The notes under the pieces were generated by a model, which was not told the DNA's origin, did no database searches, and worked only from the letters and a program-made list of their open reading frames with translations. A stretch of 44,913 nt of DNA from Enhygromyxa salina (GTDB taxonomy: Bacteria > Myxococcota_A > Polyangia > Nannocystales > Nannocystaceae), in contig NZ_PVNK01000219.1 in the NCBI RefSeq assembly GCF_002994615.1, positions 1 through 44,913 on the forward strand, given 5' to 3'. Positions 11,283-18,630 of the stretch are shown here, piece after piece; position 1 is the stretch's first letter, and each line of letters opens with the position of its first letter. The translations under genes were made by a program, and so were the position numbers.

Positions 11283-14200
11283 TCAGTCTCGTCCCGCCTC
11301 GTCGTGGTCGCCCTCGAACGCGCGCTCGACCAGCGAGGCGAACAGGACCTGCTCGATCTGTGGCCAGAACTGCGCGGGGGTCAGGGCCATGCGGCCGGTG
11401 GTGATCTTGCCGTCGAGCATGCCGCGCTCGTCGAAGTGGGCGAGCTTGGGCGTGGCGTCGAGCTGCTTGCGCCCGAGCGGCCGGCCGACCTCGACCGGGC
11501 CCTTGTCCCAGGCCTCGGCGTTGAGGGTCGCGCTGCGGGAGACGAAGCGACAGCGCAGGTGGGTCGGGCGCTGATCCTTGTCGCGGCGGCCCTCGTGTTG
11601 CCAGGGGTGCTCGTAGCGAAACAGGCCCAGCTGGCTGTCGATGACGGCGCCTGCGTGGCGGCCCTGGACGCACATCAGGAGGTCGCGAAACCGGCGCTTG
11701 GCGGCCTTGTCGGCGCCGGGCTCGAACTCGGCGAGGAGCCGGCGGCGGAGCCACGCGGGGCTGCGCGGAGGGCCCCAGGCGCGGCCCTCGGGCCACCTGA
11801 CCTCGGCCTTGTCCTTGTCACCGAACACGTGGAAGGTGGCCGACCAGCCGCGCTCGCCGAGGCAGTCGAGCAGCGGCAGGAGGTAGATCAAGAACGCGCC
11901 GCGAGGGTCTTGCTCTTGGAGGTGGACGGTGATCGTGTGGCGCTCGTTCTCGAGCAGCAGCGCGTCGACGATCGCGAGCTGGAGCGCGCGGTGGGCGTCC
12001 TCGGCGGCGTTCTGGTAGAGATCGGCGGGCTCGCCCTCGTAGAGCGCGGCGATCGTCAGCTCCTCGGCCGACTCGATCGACTCGCGCAGCTCGTCGAGGC
12101 GCTCGAGGGTCCCGACGAGGCGGCCGTGCTCTGACTGCAGGCGCCCGAGATCGGCGGCGTGCTCCCAGGCCGAGCGCGAGCCCTTGCGCTTGTGGGCGCC
12201 GTAGCCGAGCTCGGCCACGAGCACGCGGAGGCGGTCGCGGAGCTCGCGGATCGGGTTGAGGTCGAGGGCCGCGGCCGCGCTCCGGCGCAGGGTCGAGACC
12301 CGGTTCAGGGCGTCGAGGGTCCGCCGGGCCGCGCGACCGCTCGGGACCGCGACCTCGATCGTGAGGCTGTCTTGGGTCTCGCTGGTCAGGACCCGCTCGC
12401 GCTCGCGCTTGCGCCTGGCCGCGGCCTCGCGGGGCTTGGCGTCGGTGCTCGGGGCCTCCTCGACGCGGATCGTGCCGCCCTCGGCCCGATCGCCGAGCTT
12501 GGCCAGGGTCCGGGCGAGGGGCGCGACGAGGCGATCCTCGAGCTCGCGGCGCAGCGCCCGGGCCCCGTAGGTGTCGGAGTAGCCCTCGGTCGCGAGGCGC
12601 GCGAGGGTGGTCTCGCTGACCTCGAGCTCGATGCCGCGCTCGCCGACCCCGTCGCGCTCGCGGACCCGCGCGAGCGAGACCGTCGCGACGTGGAGGATCT
12701 GCGCGCGGTCGAGGGGGTGAAAGGGGATGACCCGGTCGATGCGGTTGACGAACTCGGGCCGAAAGTGGGTGTCGACCTGGTCGAGGTAGTAGCGCTCGGC
12801 GGCGCGCTGATCGCTGGCGGGGTCGCGGTCTCGCTCGCCGCCGCCAAAGCCGGTGCTCGGGCGCCGATGCGCGGCCCCGAGGTTGGAGGTCATGATGATG
12901 ATCGCGTTGTGAAACCAGGTCGTGCGCCCGCGCGCGTCCGACAGCCGGCCCTCACCGCAGACCTGCAAGAGCAGATCGAACACGGCCGGGTGGGCCTTCT
13001 CGATCTCGTCGAGCAAGACCACGCAAAAGGGCTGCTGGCGGACCTTGCGGGTCATCACGCCGTCGTCGCGATCGGTCCCACGGATCAGGCGCTCGGCCGC
13101 GAGCGGATCCATGTATTCGCTCATGTCGAAGCGAATCATGCGCTCGGGGGAGCCGAACAAGAAGCGCGCGAGGGTCTTGGCGACCTCGGTCTTGCCGACG
13201 CCGGTCGGCCCGACAAACAAGAAGGTTGCGAGGGGCTTGGCCGCGGGCTGAAGCCCAGCCTTGACCGTGCACAGGGTCTCGGCCACGCGACCGATCGCCT
13301 CGCTCTGGCCGATCACGCGGGCGCCAAAGTAGTCGAGGATGCGCTGGTACTCGAGGGTTCGATCCTCGCGCAGGAGGAACATCGGGATGCCCGAGTGGAT
13401 CGAGAACCCGCGGTAGACCTCGTCGGGGCCGATCGCTCGGGGTTCGCCGCCCTCGCCGAGCTCGCCCTCCTGGGTCGCGCGCAGCGAGGCGTAGAAGCGC
13501 ACGGCCTTGCCTGGGAACGCGCGGTAGCTGAGGTAGCGCTCGGCGAGATCGACGAGCGGGGTGACGGCGTCGCGCTGCGGCGGCAGCGACAGGGTCGGGC
13601 GGTCGGGGTCGCTGCGGCGGTCGTACCTGGCCCGGGCCTCGAGGATCGCCCGGGTCTGGTCGGCGTCGAGGGCCGTGACCGGGATCCGATTCAAGTAGGC
13701 GAAGAAGCCGACGTGGCGCTTCTCGTGGTGCTCGAGCAGCTCGGGGGTGATCTCGCCGAGGAGCCGAACCCGGCCGCGCTCGAGCCACGGGCGCATGCTC
13801 GACGCGACGTCGCCGAGCTCGCCGCTGGTCCGCGCGAACAGATCGCCGAGGTTGTCGAAGTAGAGGATCGCGTCGAGCATCTCGGCCGCGGCCATCACGT
13901 CGTTGACGCGCTGCTCGAGCTGACCGAAGCCCGACTGACCCGCGACCAGCTGGGCCCCACTCGTCGCGATGATCTCGGGCAAGGTCGCGAGGCGGCCGCG
14001 CGAGCGCGAGCCCTGCAGCCAGCCGTCGATCATCCCGTGGAGCAGCGCGGTCTTGCCCGCGAGCTCGGGTCCGACGAGCATCAGGGCGAGGCGCTCGGGC
14101 CCGCGCAGGAGCGCGTCGAGGCTGGCGATCTCGCGCTCGCGGTGGAGGACCGGCGCTCGCCGACGCAGGCGGAGCTCCTCGACCAGGGCGGTGCCGACGC

Positions 14201-14810
14201 GGCCGAGGAGCTTGCGCGCGTCGGACTCGCTGCGCTCGCGCGCGCGGCGTCGGCGGGCGGCCGCTCGGGCCTCGGCGCCAGCTCGTTCTTCGCGCTCGAC
14301 CTCGATCGTGAGCGGATGCAGCTCGAAGGGGTCGGCGCCGCTCAGCAAGCCCAAGAAGGCGTGACCGTCGAGCTCGCGCGCGGACACGACCCGCTCGACT
14401 TCGTCGCGGATCTTGGCCGCGCGCAGCTCGGGCTCGGCGAGGCCGCCGGGGATCCAGACCGCGTGGCGCAGGTTCAAGACCACCGCCCACGCGTCGGCGC
14501 CAGCGGGCACGATCAGGCAGGGGAAGGTCAGGGGCTCGGGCAGCGAGACCCGATCGGGCAGGTCGTCGCGCTGGAGCGGGACCTCGACGAGCTCGAGCTC
14601 GGCCTCGGCGTGAGGGTCGTAGATGGCGAGGGCGGCCCCCGGCGCCTTGGCCAGGTGCTCGCGCAAGAACAGCTCCTGTTGCTCGATGGCCTCCTCGCGC
14701 GTGCGGCCGTGGGCGACCTTGTCGGGCTCGGCGAAGGGCCACGCCAGGAAGTCGCCGCTTTGCAGCTCCTCGATGACCAGCAGCACGACGAGTTGGAGGG
14801 GCTCGGACAT
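11283..14810 (-). CDS. Clp-type double AAA+ ATPase, paralogue 1, with PCRF-like (release-factor-related) C-terminal domain
   Basis: An 1175-aa protein and the first gene of the operon. The N-terminal shared domain is about 1-170 (FLAWPFAEPDKVAHGRT). D1: Walker A GPELAGKT at 247-254, pore-loop-like GQSGFGQLEQR near 291-301, Walker B AILYFDN (Asp kept, Glu to Asn), no arginine finger. D2: Walker A GPTGVGKT at 534-541, Walker B VVLLDE near 597-602, STGFGG loop, FVNRID finger, GARALRR sensor 2. The ClpB GYVGY loop is replaced by RGTDRDDGV. From about 845 to 1095 the order of elements follows bacterial RF2: LNPIRELRDRL, then W followed by a helical hairpin, LL-x-TITVHL, YLLPLLDCLGERGW, and GRHAGAVIDSQLGLFRY. 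The GGQ catalytic domain is missing. A TACACT hexamer lies 12 nt before the ATG with no Shine-Dalgarno. Function unknown. Confidence 0.85.
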   Translation of the reverse strand: MSEPLQLVVLLVIEELQSGDFLAWPFAEPDKVAHGRTREEAIEQQELFLREHLAKAPGAALAIYDPHAEAELELVEVPLQRDDLPDRVSLPEPLTFPCLIVPAGADAWAVVLNLRHAVWIPGGLAEPELRAAKIRDEVERVVSARELDGHAFLGLLSGADPFELHPLTIEVEREERAGAEARAAARRRRARERSESDARKLLGRVGTALVEELRLRRRAPVLHREREIASLDALLRGPERLALMLVGPELAGKTALLHGMIDGWLQGSRSRGRLATLPEIIATSGAQLVAGQSGFGQLEQRVNDVMAAAEMLDAILYFDNLGDLFARTSGELGDVASSMRPWLERGRVRLLGEITPELLEHHEKRHVGFFAYLNRIPVTALDADQTRAILEARARYDRRSDPDRPTLSLPPQRDAVTPLVDLAERYLSYRAFPGKAVRFYASLRATQEGELGEGGEPRAIGPDEVYRGFSIHSGIPMFLLREDRTLEYQRILDYFGARVIGQSEAIGRVAETLCTVKAGLQPAAKPLATFLFVGPTGVGKTEVAKTLARFLFGSPERMIRFDMSEYMDPLAAERLIRGTDRDDGVMTRKVRQQPFCVVLLDEIEKAHPAVFDLLLQVCGEGRLSDARGRTTWFHNAIIIMTSNLGAAHRRPSTGFGGGERDRDPASDQRAAERYYLDQVDTHFRPEFVNRIDRVIPFHPLDRAQILHVATVSLARVRERDGVGERGIELEVSETTLARLATEGYSDTYGARALRRELEDRLVAPLARTLAKLGDRAEGGTIRVEEAPSTDAKPREAAARRKRERERVLTSETQDSLTIEVAVPSGRAARRTLDALNRVSTLRRSAAAALDLNPIRELRDRLRVLVAELGYGAHKRKGSRSAWEHAADLGRLQSEHGRLVGTLERLDELRESIESAEELTIAALYEGEPADLYQNAAEDAHRALQLAIVDALLLENERHTITVHLQEQDPRGAFLIYLLPLLDCLGERGWSATFHVFGDKDKAEVRWPEGRAWGPPRSPAWLRRRLLAEFEPGADKAAKRRFRDLLMCVQGRHAGAVIDSQLGLFRYEHPWQHEGRRDKDQRPTHLRCRFVSRSATLNAEAWDKGPVEVGRPLGRKQLDATPKLAHFDERGMLDGKITTGRMALTPAQFWPQIEQVLFASLVERAFEGDHDEAGRD

Positions 14811-14822
14811 CGATCGGCGGCG

Positions 14823-14828
14823 AGTGTA
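14823..14828 (-). promoter_or_regulatory. -10-like element of the triple-Clp operon
   Basis: TACACT (read on the minus strand, inside GTTACACTCG) lies 12 nt upstream of the first Clp gene. The same GTTACACTCG decamer precedes the HIT gene start at 28358. No clear -35 or ribosome-binding site is visible, so the transcript would have a leader of only a few bases. Confidence 0.4.
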
Positions 14829-14888
14829 ACAGGCCGGCCCTGTGCGCGCCGCCGGGGCGGCGCCCTCCTCAGGCGCGCCTCGCGGACG

Positions 14889-15929
14889 CTACTTGATCGA
14901 GATTTCTTTGGTGATCACCGCGCCGCCGCGCTCGACGGTGACCGACAGGTGGCTGGCCCGGCGCAGCTTCTGATACATCGCGAGGGCGTCGTCGATCGTC
15001 CCGAGCTTGCTGCCGTTGATCTCGCTGACGACGTCGCCGTTCTTGAGCCCGATCATCGTGGCGAGGCTGCCCGTGCGCACGCCCGAGACCCGGAAGCCGG
15101 CGGTCTCGCCGTCTTTGGTCACCGGGTACATGCGGGCCTGTGTCATGAGCTGCTGCGGGTTCTTGATCAGCTGGTCGACGAACTTGCGGTCGACGGTGCA
15201 GGCGTTCTCGCTGCTGCAGTCGATCGCCTGCTCGGCGCCCGCGAGGGCGACCGTCTTGCCCCGCTTCGCGCTCGTCGTCGCCTTCTTGGTCGGCGCCTTC
15301 TTGGTCGGCGCTGGCTTGGGCGGCTCGGCCCCGAGCGTGATGTACTCGCGCTGCCCCTGGTTGAGCAAGACCACGCGGCCGCGCTCGACGGCGAGGATCG
15401 TGACGCCCGGACGGATCTGCTCGTTGGCGGTGTACGGACCGAGGCTGTTGTTGTCGAGGTCGCGGATCGTCGCCATCGACCAGGCCGGGTCGTCGGACTC
15501 CATGGTCGCTAGCAGCTGAAGGGCGAGCGGGCTGGCGACCTCGCCGGCGACCAGCTGGGTCGCGTTGGCGAGCACGGGCTGCTCGTCGATCGGCGCGCAG
15601 GTGGGGCAGAAGATGTTGTTGTTGACGACCTCGTCCGCGCTCATCTGCTTGCGCGTGCCCTTGTTGGCCATGGCCCCGAGGGCGCGCTCGTTCATCTTGG
15701 CCTGGGCTTGCGCCTTCTCATCTTCGGCGTCGCCGTCTTCGGCGTCGTCGTCCTCGTCGCCGGTCTCGCTGTCGTCGCGGGCCGAGCTCGCGGCGGCGGA
15801 GACATCGAGGAGCAGCTTGGATGCGAGGTGGGTGGTCAGGGCGCTCCCGGCAAAGAACACGAGCAGGCCGATGCCGAAGAACTTGACGAGTCCGAAGTGC
15901 CGGGAGAGGAGCCGTTGCATCGCCTGCAT
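14889..15929 (-). CDS. gspC: GspC-like type II secretion inner-membrane protein with PDZ domain
   Basis: GspC links the inner-membrane platform of the type II secretion system to the GspD secretin. After a short N-terminus, one membrane helix (FGIGLLVFFAGSALTTHLA) is followed by an acidic disordered linker (DDSETGDEDDDAEDG). Next comes a homology-region-like beta domain (QLVAGEVASPLALQLLAT and a VVLLNQGQREYITLG strand), a Lys/Pro/Ala-rich linker, and a C-terminal PDZ-like domain (GFRVSGVRTGSLATMIGLKNGDVVSEING). I chose the ATG at 15929 because it puts the membrane helix near the N-terminus as in the family. ATG 15920 is nearly equivalent, and the frame is open up to a GTG at 16130. Odd features are a CPTC pair where the family usually has an LFG-type motif, a second Cys pair (CSSENAC), and the absence of other gsp genes in the window. 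Confidence 0.75.
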   Translation of the reverse strand: MQAMQRLLSRHFGLVKFFGIGLLVFFAGSALTTHLASKLLLDVSAAASSARDDSETGDEDDDAEDGDAEDEKAQAQAKMNERALGAMANKGTRKQMSADEVVNNNIFCPTCAPIDEQPVLANATQLVAGEVASPLALQLLATMESDDPAWSMATIRDLDNNSLGPYTANEQIRPGVTILAVERGRVVLLNQGQREYITLGAEPPKPAPTKKAPTKKATTSAKRGKTVALAGAEQAIDCSSENACTVDRKFVDQLIKNPQQLMTQARMYPVTKDGETAGFRVSGVRTGSLATMIGLKNGDVVSEINGSKLGTIDDALAMYQKLRRASHLSVTVERGGAVITKEISIK

Positions 15930-16316
15930 CGCCCCCACGGGTTGTGCAACGGTCGTGCCACGCGACCCAGGTTCAGGAGCAAAGCTCGAAGGGCGCGTGG
16001 AGGCTCCCTCCGAGCCGGTTTTCATCGGCGGCTGTCCGCCATCGGTGCAGCGGAGGTGACAAAGTGGCAGCTGTGACCGGCGAGAGGAGACCTCAGGTCC
16101 GACTGTCATGCCATGCGAAGCAGGCTGCACCCGAGGGCTCGAGCGGCGGCAAGGCAGGATCTGCGAACATGCCTACTTGCTTGGTTAGTAGCTGCACATA
16201 GTCATGGTTGGTATGAAAACGCGCATTCAAAGTGGCCCGGACCCGGGTCGCTCCCGCGGACCGCGCGTGCCAGGCCGGTTTCCGCGGGGGTGGCGACAAT
16301 TCGACCGCCCAGTCGC
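15930..16316. other. Intergenic region with AT-rich island upstream of gspC-like gene
   Basis: Depending on the gspC start this is 186-387 bases. The part near 16165-16225 is markedly less GC-rich than its surroundings and contains TTGAAT, TTTTCAT and GACTATG tracts on the minus strand, so the gspC promoter probably lies here. I could not fix a -35/-10 pair with acceptable spacing, and saw no gene. Confidence 0.4.
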
Positions 16317-16895
16317 TCAGCTCGGATCCTCGACCTCGGTGGGCATGCGAGCACGAAGGATCTCGTCGACCCACGGGGCGAGGCGTTCGCGTACCGCGGC
16401 AAAAGCCCGGGACAGGCGGCTGCGAACGGTGTTGTATCGGAGGTCGAGCTGGTCGGCGATCTCGCGGTTGCTCGCGCCCTTCATGTGCAGCCTCATCACG
16501 CTCTGATAGTGGTCCTCGAGCTGCGCGACGGCTTCGGTCAGGCGCTGGAGGTACTCGGCCCGCGCCATTCGTTCGCTGGGCGGCGTCTGGGAGTCCGGTG
16601 GCTCGCTCGTGGGTGCCGACTCGGTCACAACGCGTCGTCCGAGCTGCCGACTGCGCTCGGCCAGGACGTTACGGGCCACCGCGAACACGTAGTGGCGGAA
16701 GCTCGACTCGCCCCGAAAACGCTCGATCCGGGCCACTGTCTCCAACAGAGTGACCTGTGTGAGCTCATCGGCCTCCTCGAGCGGCACCCGCTTGCGGTAG
16801 TAGGAATTCAGTTCGTTGTGGTAGCGGAGGGCCAGCCGGTTGCCAGCGGTCTTGTCTCCAGCCCGCATCGCAGCGATGAGCTCGTCGTCGGTCAC
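16317..16895 (-). CDS. ECF-type RNA polymerase sigma factor
   Basis: A 192-aa sigma-70 family factor of the extracytoplasmic-function size class. Region 2 is visible at about 25-90: YYRKRVPLEEADELTQVTLLETVARIERFRG, followed by SFRHYVFAVARNVLAERSRQ. Region 4 is at about 125-175: QLEDHYQSVMRLHMKGASNREIADQLDLRYNTVRSRLSRA, a typical helix-turn-helix. A Pro/Ser/Thr-rich linker joins them. The start is GTG at 16895, giving MTDDELIAAMRAGD, a usual ECF beginning. No anti-sigma factor gene is adjacent: upstream on the same strand is a sigma54 activator and downstream is the gspC-like gene. Target promoters are unknown. Confidence 0.9.
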   Translation of the reverse strand: MTDDELIAAMRAGDKTAGNRLALRYHNELNSYYRKRVPLEEADELTQVTLLETVARIERFRGESSFRHYVFAVARNVLAERSRQLGRRVVTESAPTSEPPDSQTPPSERMARAEYLQRLTEAVAQLEDHYQSVMRLHMKGASNREIADQLDLRYNTVRSRLSRAFAAVRERLAPWVDEILRARMPTEVEDPS

Positions 16896-17018
16896 GTGCC
16901 CACGCTAGCACCGCAAATTAGCCGAATTTTGGGTCGAGCGTCTCGGGCCACTTCGACGATCCCGAACCCCGACCCAGCGTATCTGCATGGTCGAACCACG
17001 GAGGTCTTCGAGTTTCGA

Positions 17019-18614
17019 TCATGGTCCGAGCTTGCGCGCGAGGGTGTTGCGCCCGATGCCGAGGCGCCGGGCCGCCTCGCTCTGGTTGCCCTGACAGGCT
17101 TCGAGCACCGCCTCGATGTGGGCGCGCTCGAGCTCGGCGAGTGTGAGCTCGGGGTCGCCGAGCTGCGGCCCGCCGGGCGAGCGCTTGGCGTGGGCGCGGG
17201 GCCGAACGACCAGCGGCAGGTCGTCGGCGTCGATGACCCCGCCGTCGCACAGGACGACCGCCGACTCGATGCAGTTCTCGAGCTCGCGGATGTTGCCGGG
17301 GAAATCGTGGGCCAGGAGCCGGGCGAGGGCCGCCTCGGAGACCCGGCGGATGCTTCGCTCGTGGCGCTTGGCGTAGCGGTCGACGAAGTGCTCGACGAGG
17401 CGGAGGAGGTCCGCGCGTCCACGCTCGCGCAGCGGCGGCAGCACGATCGGGACGACGCGCGCGCGGTAGTAGAGATCTTCGCGGAAGTCACCGCGATCGA
17501 TCATCGCCGGGAGGTCGCGGTGGGTCGCGCAGATGACCCGGATGTCGGCGCGGATCGTCTCGGTGCCCCCGACGCGCTCGAACTCGTGATCTTGCAGGAC
17601 CCGCAGGAGCTTGGCTTGGAGGGGCAGCGGCAGCTCGCCGAACTCGTCGATGAACAGCGTGCCGCCGCTCGCGGCCTCGACCTTGCCCTGGGTGCTGCGA
17701 TCGGCGCCTGTGAACGCGCCGCGCTCGTGGCCAAAGAGCTCGTTCTCGATCAGCGCCTCGGGCAGGGTCGTGCAGTCGACCTTGACGAAGGGCTGGTCGC
17801 GGCGCGGCGAGTTGACGTGGACGGCGCGGGCGATGAGCTCCTTGCCGGTCCCGCTCTCACCGTTGATCAGCACGGTCGCGTCGGTGCCCGCGGCCTTGCG
17901 CACGACCGCGTACACGGCCTGCATCGCCGGTGACTCGCCGACGATCTGATTGAAGGTGTAGCTCGGGCCCGGCCGCGCCGCGTCGTCGCCGTCGAGCTCG
18001 ACCGGTCCGCGCGCGCGCAGCTCGGCGTAGAGGCTGGTGGCCTCGAGCACCTGCCCAGCCTGGCCGGCGAGGACCATCGCCCGCTGCTCGTCTTCGGCGT
18101 TGAACTGGCCGCGGGCGGCGTTGAGCAGCTGGAGCACGCCGATGACCTCGCCGCCGCTGTCGCGGATCGGCATCGTCAGCATCGAGCGGGTGGTGAACCC
18201 GGTCCGTTGATCAAAGGTCGCGTCGAAGCGCGGATCGGTCGCGGTGTTCGACACGCTCACGACCTTGCCCTCGGCCGCGACGGTGCCCGCGACGCCCTGA
18301 CCGAAGTCGAGGCGGATGCGGGCGAGCTCGGGCAGGTGAGCGACGACCGAGTAGAGCGTGCGCGTGCGACCGTCGACGAGGTAGAGGGTCCCGCGCTCGG
18401 CCGCGAGGCGATCGACGATCGTGTCGACGACCGCGACCAGCAGCGCGTCGAGCTCGACGCCGCGGGTCAAGAAGGGGGCGGCCGCCAGCGCGACGCTGTC
18501 GCGCGGCGAGGGCTCGCGGCCGGGCTTGGGCTCGCTGGTCACGAGCCCAAGGTTGGCCCACGCGCGCGGGCGTGCAAAGCCGGAGGCGGGCCGGGTGCTC
18601 GACTTGGTGTCCAT
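17019..18614 (-). CDS. GAF-domain sigma54-dependent transcriptional activator (NtrC/NifA type)
   Basis: A 531-aa enhancer-binding protein. A GAF sensor domain occupies about 45-200 (LLVAVVDTIVDRLAAERGTLYLVD, GVAGTVAAEGKVVSVSNTATDPRF, MLTMPIRDSGGEVIGVLQLLN). The AAA+ sigma54-interaction domain is about 225-455, with Walker A GESGTGKE, the GAFTGA loop that contacts sigma54, Walker B GGTLFIDEFGEL, and an arginine-finger region DLYYRARVVPI. A Fis-type helix-turn-helix ends the protein (ACQGNQSEAARRLGIGRNTLARKL). It begins 16 nt after the stop of the MBL-fold hydrolase gene, so the two probably share a transcript. There is no receiver domain, so signal input is presumably a small ligand bound by the GAF domain. 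Confidence 0.93.
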   Translation of the reverse strand: MDTKSSTRPASGFARPRAWANLGLVTSEPKPGREPSPRDSVALAAAPFLTRGVELDALLVAVVDTIVDRLAAERGTLYLVDGRTRTLYSVVAHLPELARIRLDFGQGVAGTVAAEGKVVSVSNTATDPRFDATFDQRTGFTTRSMLTMPIRDSGGEVIGVLQLLNAARGQFNAEDEQRAMVLAGQAGQVLEATSLYAELRARGPVELDGDDAARPGPSYTFNQIVGESPAMQAVYAVVRKAAGTDATVLINGESGTGKELIARAVHVNSPRRDQPFVKVDCTTLPEALIENELFGHERGAFTGADRSTQGKVEAASGGTLFIDEFGELPLPLQAKLLRVLQDHEFERVGGTETIRADIRVICATHRDLPAMIDRGDFREDLYYRARVVPIVLPPLRERGRADLLRLVEHFVDRYAKRHERSIRRVSEAALARLLAHDFPGNIRELENCIESAVVLCDGGVIDADDLPLVVRPRAHAKRSPGGPQLGDPELTLAELERAHIEAVLEACQGNQSEAARRLGIGRNTLARKLGP

Positions 18615-18630
18615 GGCTCCCGAGCGTCGG

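Noticed and set aside
7695..12134. A very long open frame (1479 codons) on the plus strand opposite the Clp genes, and similar long antisense frames elsewhere
   Set aside because: High GC content leaves few stop codons in antisense frames. The minus-strand genes have clear conserved motifs, and the antisense product is Ala/Leu/Glu-rich with no recognisable domain.
5020..14810. Type VI secretion ClpV or an ordinary ClpB chaperone
   Set aside because: There are no Tss genes nearby, the N-terminal domain is not Clp-N, the GYVGY loop is missing, and three tandem copies with C-terminal extensions do not fit either.
11283..14810. A functional peptide release factor activity in the C-terminal region of Clp paralogue 1
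   Set aside because: No GGQ motif occurs anywhere in the extension, so only a docking-type similarity is claimed.
14835..14880. Rho-independent terminator downstream of gspC
   Set aside because: A GC hairpin can be drawn, but there is no T-tract, and such hairpins are frequent by chance in this GC-rich sequence.
16093..16374. A small gene on the minus strand upstream of gspC
   Set aside because: The 93-codon frame has no conserved motif, no ribosome-binding site and poor codon-position bias, and it overlaps the sigma-factor 3' end.
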